38,841 bases of DNA from an uncultured Gemmatimonadota bacterium (GTDB taxonomy: Bacteria; Gemmatimonadota; Gemmatimonadetes; Gemmatimonadales; GWC2-71-9), in assembly GCA_902826755.1 (NCBI GenBank), contig CADEGB010000008.1, positions 1 through 38,841 of the forward strand, read 5' to 3'. The first letter of the stretch is position 1. Each line of letters begins with the position of its first letter. The position numbers and the translations under genes are program-made. The notes beneath the pieces are model-generated. The model was not told where the DNA came from and made no database searches. It saw nothing but the letters and a program-made list of their open reading frames with translations. This document shows, in pieces, positions 32,892 through 38,841 of the stretch.

Positions 32892-33122
32892 ATGGAGACG
32901 CTCGACCGGATCGAACAGACCCTCGATTCCCTCCGCCCGTACATCGCCTCGCATCGAGGCTCGGTTGAGGTCATCGATTTCGACGAAGCGGAGGGCATCC
33001 TGACCCTCCGCCTCGGGGGCACCTGTCATGGGTGCGCCGCGTCCACCATCACGCTGCGTCAGGGCATCGAGACCCGCCTCCGGCAGTTCGTGCCCGAGGT
33101 CAAGGTCGTGCAGGCACTGTAA
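32892..33122 (+). CDS. Nfu/NifU C-terminal-domain iron-sulfur scaffold protein
   Basis: A 76-residue single-domain Nfu protein. The core LRLGGTCHGCAASTITLRQG carries the Cys-x-x-Cys pair that holds a [4Fe-4S] cluster shared by two subunits. The N-terminal helix (ETLDRIEQTLDSLRPYI) and the strand GSVEVIDFDEAEGILTL match the family. It transfers clusters to target proteins. The next gene, 17 bases on, encodes the cluster-carrying P-loop ATPase Mrp, so the pair forms a small Fe-S maturation unit. The ATG at 32892 agrees with the family start; an in-frame start at 32880 would lie in the -10 box. Confidence 0.93.
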   Translation: METLDRIEQTLDSLRPYIASHRGSVEVIDFDEAEGILTLRLGGTCHGCAASTITLRQGIETRLRQFVPEVKVVQAL

Positions 33123-33139
33123 CCCGCCGTCGAGGTCCC

Positions 33140-34258
33140 GTGTCGGATTCCATCGAAGCTCAGGTTGGCGCCGCCCTGTCACGGGTGGTCAATCCCCGCA
33201 CCGGCACCGATCTCCTCTCGGCCGGCATGGTGCGCGATCTGGTCGTGTCGGCCGAGGGACGAGTCACCTTCACGTTCCTCCTCGGCCGCGCTGACCCGGC
33301 CACCCTGGTGCGGGAAACCCGGGCGGCGCTCAAAGCCATCGAGGGCGTCGCCGAGGTCAAGATCGCCGTCGTCGATCCCGCCGGGCCGGCCCAGACGACC
33401 CACCAGCCTCCAGCCGGGGGCGCCGCCGGCCCCCAGTCCACCGGAATGCCGGCCGCGCCCCAACCAGTCGAGTTTCCGAACCTGGGTCGGGTCATTGCCA
33501 TCTCGTCGGGCAAGGGTGGAGTCGGGAAGTCGACCGTGGCGGCCAACCTGGCGGTGGCGCTCGCCCGGACGGGCAAGCGGGTCGGTCTCATGGACGCCGA
33601 CGTGTACGGCCCCAACATCCCCCGCATGTTCGGCGTGTACGAGCGACCCCCGGTGGTGGGTGGCCGGATTCAGCCGCTCGAGGCGTACGGCGTCAAGCTG
33701 ATGTCGATCGGGTTCCTCGTTGATCGGGACGCCCCCGCCATCTGGCGGGGACCGATCATCATGAAGGTGATCAATCAGTTTCTTCGGGACGTGGCGTGGG
33801 GTGAGCTCGACTACTTCCTGGTGGACATGCCCCCCGGCACCGGCGACGCGCAGCTCTCCCTGGTCCAGTCGGCTCAGGTCTCCGGCGCGGTCATCGTCAC
33901 GACGCCCCAGGAAATGGCCGTCGGCGACGCGCTCCGCGGCGCCCGGATGTTCGAGAAGGTCAACGTCCCGGTCTACGGGATCGTGGAGAACATGAGCGGC
34001 TTCACCGATCCGGCCACCGGGCAGCGGATCGAGTTCTTTTCGTCGGGCGGGGGCCGGCGTTTGGCCGACGAGCTGGGAGTTCCGCTCCTGGGGCAGATTC
34101 CGCTCCAGCCGGGTTTGGCCGACGAAGCGGACCGGGGCCGCCCGATCATCGAGGCCGCGCCCGCCAGCCCCGCGGCCGTGGCGTTAGGCGACCTTGCGGT
34201 GGCGGTGGCCCGGGAGGCAGCCGGTCGGTCGATGTCCCTGCCGATCATCACCCAGTGA
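33140..34258 (+). CDS. Mrp/ApbC/NBP35-type iron-sulfur carrier ATPase
   Basis: A 372-residue protein. Residues about 1-85 are a MIP18-like (DUF59) domain (GAALSRVVNPRTGTDLLSAG, VTFTFLLGRADPATLVRE). A Pro/Gly/Ala linker of some 25 residues follows. The P-loop is the deviant Walker A SSGKGGVGKSTVAANLA (from about 118), and later boxes are MDADVYGPNIPRMFG, YFLVDMPPGTGDAQLSL and TPQEMAVGDA. The usual CxxC near the C-terminus of many Mrp proteins is not seen; the region after GIVENMSGF reads TDPATGQRIEFF. The start is GTG at 33140 with GAGG before it. Confidence 0.92.
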   Translation: MSDSIEAQVGAALSRVVNPRTGTDLLSAGMVRDLVVSAEGRVTFTFLLGRADPATLVRETRAALKAIEGVAEVKIAVVDPAGPAQTTHQPPAGGAAGPQSTGMPAAPQPVEFPNLGRVIAISSGKGGVGKSTVAANLAVALARTGKRVGLMDADVYGPNIPRMFGVYERPPVVGGRIQPLEAYGVKLMSIGFLVDRDAPAIWRGPIIMKVINQFLRDVAWGELDYFLVDMPPGTGDAQLSLVQSAQVSGAVIVTTPQEMAVGDALRGARMFEKVNVPVYGIVENMSGFTDPATGQRIEFFSSGGGRRLADELGVPLLGQIPLQPGLADEADRGRPIIEAAPASPAAVALGDLAVAVAREAAGRSMSLPIITQ

Positions 34259-34262
34259 GTGC

Positions 34263-34280
34263 GGGCGGCGTCAGCCGCCC
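34263..34280. terminator. 7-bp hairpin between convergent mrp and DUF445 genes
   Basis: GGGCGGC (34263-34269) and GCCGCCC (34274-34280) pair perfectly; the 4-base loop contains the stop codon of the minus-strand gene (34271-34273). A short C-run follows. No U-tract is present. Confidence 0.5.
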
Positions 34281-35548
34281 CCCCGCCGGACCAGCTGCAG
34301 CACGGTGTGCAGGATCAGGCCCAGCAGTCCCCCCACCAGCGTGCCGTTGATGCGAATGAACTGGAGATCCCGGCCGATCGCCAACTCGATCCGCCGGGAC
34401 GTGACCATCGGGTCCCACCCGGCCACCGTGTGGGCGATCAGGTCGGACACCTCGGTCCGGTATTGCTCGACGATGGCGGTCGTCCGCTCCACGATCGCGT
34501 CGTCGAGTTGGGCCAGCATGACGGGATCCGCCGCCAGCGACTGACCGAAGGATGCCAGGCCCCGTTCAATCGGCCCGGGCACCGCGCCGTCGTCCGCCGC
34601 CTCGGCCCGATCGACCGCCGCGTTGCGGAGATACTCCCACAGCCAGTTCGCGAATTCGTCCATGACCGGGTCGGCCAGCAGTTGCTGTTTCAGCGCCTCG
34701 GCCCGGGCCATGGTGTCGGGCGAGTGCTGGAGCTTGTCGATGTACTGTTCGATGGCGATGTCGAACTTGGCTCGGAGCGGATGGTCGGGGTTGCCGCCGA
34801 CGTCGTCGAGCAGGGTTTCCACCGTGAGGAGAATCCGGTGGTAGATCTTGTCGTCGACGATGCCCGGGACCCACCAGGGACTCTCGTGCTTGACCTTGTC
34901 GCGGATCCGGTCCCGGTTCTCGTCGAGCGCCCGAGCGGCCAACCGGACCGCCTCGCTGAGGAGGTCCTGATGCTTGTTGCCGGCCCGGACCAGCGAAAGC
35001 GCGTTCCGGAGCAGGGGCGCCACCGGCATCGTCTGGAGCCGGCCGACGATCCCCTCGCGGACCAGGTCGCGCATCGGTTCCGGTGGCAGGGCCCGCGCCG
35101 TCCGGGCCAGACCCGCCGCCACCTGTCGCGCGATGACCCGGCCGTTGTCGGGCTCGCTGATCCAGCGCGCCAGCCGCTCCGCGATCCGCATGGTGCGAAG
35201 CCGGGTGCTCAGCACCTCGCGGGACAGGAAGTGGTTCTGGACGAAGGTGCCGAGCGTTCGGCCGAGACGGTCCTTGCGGGTCGGGATGATGGCGGTGTGT
35301 GGAATCGGAATCCCGAGTGGGTGCCGGAACAGCGCCGTGACCGCAAACCAGTCCGCCAGTCCGCCGATGACGGCGGCCTCCGCCGTGGCCCGAATGTACC
35401 CGACCCAGGGGTACTGCACCTCGAAGTACGTGGCCACCAGGAACACCCCGGCGGCCACGATCAGGAGCGCCGCCGCCCACCGCTTCATCCGGGTGAGGTT
35501 GCGCTGCCTGGTGGCGTCGTCGAGCACTGGCGGGAGCGGTGGGGTCAT
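34271..35548 (-). CDS. DUF445 membrane protein
   Basis: A 425-residue protein of the DUF445 (YjiN-type) family. An N-terminal membrane helix (about 21-40, WAAALLIVAAGVFLVATYF) leads to the conserved segment GYIRATAEAAVIGGLADWFAVTALFRHPLGIPIPHTAIIPTRKDRLG, one of the family's best markers. A long helical region with coiled-coil character follows (about 90-390). The protein ends with a C-terminal hydrophobic segment (GTLVGGLLGLILHTVLQLV). The function of the family is unknown; a role in envelope scaffolding has been suggested. The ATG at 35548 overlaps the stop of the RES toxin gene by ATGA, so the two are translationally coupled. Confidence 0.92.
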   Translation of the reverse strand: MTPPLPPVLDDATRQRNLTRMKRWAAALLIVAAGVFLVATYFEVQYPWVGYIRATAEAAVIGGLADWFAVTALFRHPLGIPIPHTAIIPTRKDRLGRTLGTFVQNHFLSREVLSTRLRTMRIAERLARWISEPDNGRVIARQVAAGLARTARALPPEPMRDLVREGIVGRLQTMPVAPLLRNALSLVRAGNKHQDLLSEAVRLAARALDENRDRIRDKVKHESPWWVPGIVDDKIYHRILLTVETLLDDVGGNPDHPLRAKFDIAIEQYIDKLQHSPDTMARAEALKQQLLADPVMDEFANWLWEYLRNAAVDRAEAADDGAVPGPIERGLASFGQSLAADPVMLAQLDDAIVERTTAIVEQYRTEVSDLIAHTVAGWDPMVTSRRIELAIGRDLQFIRINGTLVGGLLGLILHTVLQLVRRGGG

Positions 35549-36291
35549 CCGGGGTCGACCGGTGAGGAGGAGACCGGCCCACCAGCCGCCGCCCATGGGG
35601 CGGTCTGGAACTCGAAGCCCGCCGCGGTGCCGCGAGTTCCTTCCCGGTACCATCGGACCCGGGTTCGATCGACGGCCAGATACCAGGTCTCGACCGCCGT
35701 CGGCGCCCGCCGGGCAAAGGCGGTCGGTGACAGGACTGCCGCGGCGCCCCCATGGTCGGGGTCACGGACCGACTCGTACCGGATCATCGCCACCGCCCGC
35801 GTTCTCGCTTCCGCCGCCAGCGCCTGACAGGCGGCGTAGTCGACCGGATCGGTCCACCGCTTCCGCCGCCTGACCAGTGGAGGCTCGCGCAAATCAATGG
35901 CTGGCCCCCGCACCGAAACCTGGAATACGGTCTGCGGCCGCGGATCGATTCGTTCGAGCCCGCCGTCCACCAGGAACCGCCAGCGCCAATACCCGACCTC
36001 GGCGCAGGCCGTCCGGATCGCGTCCGCCGCGTAGAACACCCCCGGATCGCCAGGGCGGCGGAAGCGGGACCCGAAGCCGGTGGGTGGATAACGGAACGGT
36101 GTGAAGAGGAGATAGTGCAGCCGCCCCGCGTCGGCGGGCACGGGCGGTTTGGCGTCCTCCAGCAAGGTCTCGAGGACTTCCTGCTCCGCCTGGGTGTCGA
36201 CCAGGACCATGGTGGAGATCACGTGCTGGGCCTCGACCGCCCGCCAGAGCGGGAGTCGGACCGCGCGGGCCCGGCCCTCAAACTCGGCCAC
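35545..36291 (-). CDS. RES-domain toxin of an Xre/RES toxin-antitoxin pair
   Basis: A 248-residue RES-family protein. RES toxins degrade or transfer NAD+, causing growth arrest. The segments LPLWRAVEAQHVISTM, LHYLLFTPFRYPP, GSRFRRPGDPGVFYAADAIR with a following AEVGY (the Arg and Glu), DYAACQALAAEA and IRYESVRDP (the Ser) are present, so the eponymous residues are conserved. The GTG at 36291 is chosen because it starts the conserved part; it overlaps the antitoxin gene by 14 bases. The stop overlaps the start of the DUF445 gene, which extends the toxin transcript. Confidence 0.9.
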   Translation of the reverse strand: MAEFEGRARAVRLPLWRAVEAQHVISTMVLVDTQAEQEVLETLLEDAKPPVPADAGRLHYLLFTPFRYPPTGFGSRFRRPGDPGVFYAADAIRTACAEVGYWRWRFLVDGGLERIDPRPQTVFQVSVRGPAIDLREPPLVRRRKRWTDPVDYAACQALAAEARTRAVAMIRYESVRDPDHGGAAAVLSPTAFARRAPTAVETWYLAVDRTRVRWYREGTRGTAAGFEFQTAPWAAAGGPVSSSPVDPG

Positions 36292-36655
36292 GGACCGCGT
36301 CGAGATACTGCACCACTCGCACCAGTCCCTCCGCCGAGCGGACCTCGTCGATCGGAGGACGGCCGAACGCCAGGTTCGATCCGCGGAGCCAGGCCCGAGC
36401 CGCATCGCCGTGGCCGACCAGCGCGTCGAGCGAGCGGAACATCCGCACGAACAGGAGCGCCAACTCCCATTCCTTGGACCGGCGGGGCTCGAGTCGATAC
36501 GAGCCGGCCACCAACCGGGAAGCCGTGGCCCGGCTGATCCCGAGGATGTCGGCGAGGGCAGCCTGGTTGAGGCCGAGCAAGTCGGCCGCGCGCACCACGG
36601 CCTTGGAAACGGTCGGGGCGGGGGCCGGACTTGCTTCGACGCGGAGAGTGTTCAT
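36278..36655 (-). CDS. Xre/MbcA/ParS-type antitoxin
   Basis: A 125-residue antitoxin. A helix-turn-helix (about residues 17-50; KAVVRAADLLGLNQAALADI, ISRATASRLVAG) is followed by the toxin-binding domain (about 62-122; ELALLFVRMFRSLDALVG, AARAWLRGSNLAFGRPPIDE). The last stretch (SAEGLVRVVQYLDAVRGRV) is the conserved family end, which plugs the RES active site in the known complexes. It precedes the toxin gene with a 14-base overlap, the usual order. A palindrome over its start codon suggests autoregulation. Confidence 0.92.
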   Translation of the reverse strand: MNTLRVEASPAPAPTVSKAVVRAADLLGLNQAALADILGISRATASRLVAGSYRLEPRRSKEWELALLFVRMFRSLDALVGHGDAARAWLRGSNLAFGRPPIDEVRSAEGLVRVVQYLDAVRGRV

Positions 36656-36668
36656 TCTCCTGAGAATG
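36653..36668. promoter_or_regulatory. Palindromic operator over the antitoxin start codon
   Basis: CATTCTC (36653-36659) and GAGAATG (36662-36668) are perfect inverted repeats with a 2-base centre. The left arm includes the antitoxin ATG (complement of 36653-36655); the right arm overlaps the -10 box. This placement fits negative autoregulation by the Xre antitoxin. Confidence 0.65.
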
Positions 36669-36693
36669 TAACTATCGGAAATTGCTACTGCAA
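36665..36693 (-). promoter_or_regulatory. Promoter of the antitoxin-toxin-DUF445 operon
   Basis: On the minus strand TTGCAG (36693-36688) and TACATT (36670-36665) are 17 bases apart. Transcription would start near 36658, about 3 bases before the ATG. The AGGAG just before the ATG would then lie at the extreme 5' end of the mRNA, giving an almost leaderless message. Confidence 0.6.
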
Positions 36694-36753
36694 CACCGGC
36701 AATGATGCCGCCCTGGCCGGCAACCGGGCGCTCCGACTATCCTGCATTCTCCT

Positions 36754-37971
36754 ATGGTTGCCCTTGTTCTCGCCCTGATCCAAGCCGGGCCGGCCCGATC
36801 GCCAGCGCCGGACCCGTTCGCGGCCTGCCTGACGAGGGTCGCCATCGAAGCCCACCGGGCGGGGATCGCCGACTCCGTTACGGCCGCGGCCTTCCGGGGC
36901 GTGACGGTGGACTCGGCGGTCCTCCTGGCCGCGGCGCGCCAGCCCGAGTTCACCCTGCCCATCTGGGACTACCTCGCCGCGGTGGTCGATTCAGAGCGCG
37001 TGGCCGATGGTCGGGAACGGTTGCTCGCTTGGGCTCCGGTCCTCGATCGGATCGAGGCGAGTTCGGGCGTCGACCGGCATGTCCTGGTGGCGATCTGGGG
37101 CGTTGAAACCGACTTCGGCCGGGTCTTGGGAGGTCGTTCGCTGGTTCGATCGTTGGCCACTGGGGCCTGTCACGGGCGCCGCCAGGCCTTCTTCACGGCC
37201 CAGTTGGTGGCGGTCCTCGAGATTCTGGCGTCGGGAGACATCGCCCCCGGCGACCTGATCGGATCGTGGGCGGGCGCCTTCGGCCAGACCCAGTTCATGC
37301 CGACCACCTACCGGACCCTTGCTGTCGATGGTGACGGCGACGCGCGACGCGACATCGTCGGTTCGATTCCGGATGCCCTGGCCTCCTCGGCCAACTACCT
37401 CCGTCGGGCCGGGTGGTCGTTGGGCGAGGACTGGGGCTACGAAGTGAAGGTCCCGGGCCGCTATCGGGGACGCTCCGGGCCGCGGTACCGGCAACCGGCG
37501 GCCCGGTGGGCTGCGCTCGGGATCCGGCGGGTGGATGGCCGTCCGCTCGACGGCGCCGGGACCGCCGCGTTGCTGCGCCCCGCCGGCCCGCGGGGCCCCG
37601 CGTTCCTGGTGTTCCGGAACTGGCGGGCGATCCACGCGTACAACCCGGCCGGCGCCTATGCGCTGGCTGTTGCCCATCTGGCCGATCGGATGCGGGGACG
37701 GGGCGACTTCATCACCCCGTGGCCAACCACTGATCGCGGGCTTTCCCGGGTGGAACGCCGCGAAGTCCAGGAGCGATTGCGGAGCCGTGGCCACGACGTG
37801 GGTCAGGCGGATGGTGTCATCGGATCGAAGACCCGCGCGGCGATCGAGCGGGTGCAGGCGGAACTCGGGCTCCCGGTCGATGGCCGGGCGGGGGGGAACC
37901 TGCTCGATGCGCTGCGGGCGGCGGCCCCCGGTAGCCCGTACCGGGAGCCAACGAGGCCGCCGCGTCGCTGA
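36754..37971 (+). CDS. MltB-type lytic murein transglycosylase with C-terminal PG-binding domain
   Basis: A 405-residue enzyme. A short hydrophobic N-terminus (VALVLALIQAG) may be a signal sequence. The SLT_2 (MltB) domain covers about 20-310, with the catalytic Glu in HVLVAIWGVETDFGRVLG and the conserved SWAGAFGQTQFMPTTY, DGDGDARRDIVGSIPDALAS and FLVFRNWRAIHAYN. Residues about 335-395 form a PG_binding_1 domain (VQERLRSRGHDVGQADGVIG, KTRAAIERVQAELGLPVDGR). It should cleave glycan strands to 1,6-anhydromuropeptides. The ATG at 36754 is preceded by TATCCT (36738-36743), a possible -10 only 10 bases away. It converges on the next gene with a 1-base gap. Confidence 0.93.
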   Translation: MVALVLALIQAGPARSPAPDPFAACLTRVAIEAHRAGIADSVTAAAFRGVTVDSAVLLAAARQPEFTLPIWDYLAAVVDSERVADGRERLLAWAPVLDRIEASSGVDRHVLVAIWGVETDFGRVLGGRSLVRSLATGACHGRRQAFFTAQLVAVLEILASGDIAPGDLIGSWAGAFGQTQFMPTTYRTLAVDGDGDARRDIVGSIPDALASSANYLRRAGWSLGEDWGYEVKVPGRYRGRSGPRYRQPAARWAALGIRRVDGRPLDGAGTAALLRPAGPRGPAFLVFRNWRAIHAYNPAGAYALAVAHLADRMRGRGDFITPWPTTDRGLSRVERREVQERLRSRGHDVGQADGVIGSKTRAAIERVQAELGLPVDGRAGGNLLDALRAAAPGSPYREPTRPPRR

Positions 37972-37972
37972 C

Positions 37973-38841
37973 TCAGCGGCCTTCGCGAGATGGACGCTTG
38001 ACGGCCGGCACGCCGTGCTGCGGGGTGGCCCAGAGGTACTCGTCGGTGAGCATCTCGGCCGGGAGGTAGCGACCGGCAAAGCTCGGCTGAATGCCCGCGC
38101 GGCTCAGCACGCACGCACCGAATCCGACGGTGGCGAGCACCCAGGTCGCCAATGCGGCGGCGGCCAGAATCAGGCCACCCGCCACCGGCACCCAGCCGAA
38201 CAACACCCACGCCATCCAGACCGCCGCCACGCCACCCAATCCGATGCCGAGGTAGCGAAAGCTGTTCGGCGAAACGGCCACGCCGCGGGCCATTTGCCGC
38301 CGGGTGTGCGTTTCGCCCATGGCATGGGCCACGGCCAGGAACCCGCCGAGGATGCCGACGACCACGAGGAGCGTGTAGACCACCACCACGAACGGAACCA
38401 GCAGAACCCCGACCACGCTGAGCACCAGCCCGACCACCAGCATCCCGAAGGTCGGGATGACCAGCACTTGCGACAGCAGCCCCACCATGAACGATCGGAG
38501 GAAGCTGTGACTCACGGTGTCGGACACGACCTCGAGGTTGGTTTTCCCGAACAGCACCAGGCCGAACCCGATCAGGCCAAGGGTAAGCACGGTGCCGATG
38601 ACGCCGGCCGCGTTGGTGAACAGCCGGGTAACCGGCCCGGTCTCGGGCGGGGCCAGCAGCGGAGTCGGCTCCGACAGACTCAACGTCCGCCCGCCGACCG
38701 TTCCGCCGAGGTTGCCGATTTCGCCGCCGTAGGCGATCGCGTCACCCTCGATGACGGCACCCCGATGGACCAGGATGGTGCCGTCGAGCGCGACCACGTT
38801 GCCGGTTACCCGGCCATACACGTCGGCCCGGCCCGCGATGA
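37973..38841 (-). CDS. Bactofilin-like polymer domain fused to membrane helices (5' end outside window)
   Basis: A frame of about 289 residues that runs off the right edge, so the N-terminus is missing. The visible start (IAGRADVYGRVTGNVVALDG, HRGAVIEGDAIAYGGEI) repeats a short G-x-V-x-G-x-V pattern like the beta-helix of bactofilins or polymer-forming proteins. A linker (about 45-65) follows, then at least five or six hydrophobic segments (VIGTVLTLGLIGFGLVLFG; GLVLSVVGVLLVPFVVVVYT; ALATWVLATVGFGACVL). The tail is short and polar. Such fusions occur as envelope proteins of unknown function. Confidence 0.7.
   Translation of the reverse strand, partial: IAGRADVYGRVTGNVVALDGTILVHRGAVIEGDAIAYGGEIGNLGGTVGGRTLSLSEPTPLLAPPETGPVTRLFTNAAGVIGTVLTLGLIGFGLVLFGKTNLEVVSDTVSHSFLRSFMVGLLSQVLVIPTFGMLVVGLVLSVVGVLLVPFVVVVYTLLVVVGILGGFLAVAHAMGETHTRRQMARGVAVSPNSFRYLGIGLGGVAAVWMAWVLFGWVPVAGGLILAAAALATWVLATVGFGACVLSRAGIQPSFAGRYLPAEMLTDEYLWATPQHGVPAVKRPSREGR

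Overview
The window is a GC-rich, gene-dense bacterial chromosome segment of about 38.8 kb. I recognise 33 complete or partial protein genes plus one unrecognised C-terminal fragment. I see no rRNA, tRNA, CRISPR array or insertion sequence. The gene content suggests an uncultured member of the Gemmatimonadota or a close neighbour such as the Acidobacteriota. The clues are tandem ADOP-type (FtsX/MacB-like) permeases behind a PadR regulator, an acidobacterial-type ECF sigma factor next to a Ser/Thr kinase-TPR protein, DUF2911 and Ig-like lipoproteins, and frequent GTG starts. The phylum is an inference; no marker gene settles it.

Layout. (1) 1-5222: after a truncated plus-strand gene, a minus-strand run reads htpX, terC, an M20 peptidase, then a serpin lipoprotein and a DUF6174 lipoprotein. 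The htpX leader carries a well-matched yybP-ykoY (Mn2+) riboswitch with a transcription terminator that competes with its P1 helix, so htpX-terC and probably the M20 gene look like a manganese-induced operon. (2) 5250-11353, plus strand: a DAO-type FAD oxidoreductase, a DUF2911 protein, a TerB/DUF697-like protein, an ECF sigma factor and a kinase-TPR protein. (3) 17695-11366, minus strand: gpmI, an outer-membrane barrel, a PTPS/QueD-like protein without the catalytic cysteine, mobA, mobB, moeA and a LACTB-like serine hydrolase. This is a molybdenum-cofactor block with passengers. (4) 17726-20787, plus strand: an SH3-like secreted protein, a small coupled protein and guaB; then a convergent dicarboxylate/glutamate symporter. 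(5) 22225-29249, plus strand: a DHH/NrnA-type phosphoesterase, then padR and two tandem ADOP permeases behind a strong promoter with repeat operators. (6) 30972-29254 and 32718-31083, minus strand: an Ig-like lipoprotein and the amtB-glnK ammonium module. (7) 32892-34258, plus strand: a Nfu-type scaffold and the Mrp/ApbC P-loop ATPase. (8) 36655-34271, minus strand: an Xre/RES toxin-antitoxin pair whose toxin stop overlaps the start of a DUF445 membrane protein. (9) 36754-37971, plus strand: an MltB-type lytic transglycosylase; then a convergent bactofilin-like membrane protein running off the right edge.

Two sequence habits recur. Several genes have a -10 hexamer only 6-10 bases before the start codon, which predicts leaderless or nearly leaderless mRNAs. 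Several convergent gene ends meet in GC-rich hairpins without U-tracts, often with a stop codon inside the stem or loop.

Coordinates and starts were read by eye from the sequence. Family assignments rest on motif recognition, not on database searches.
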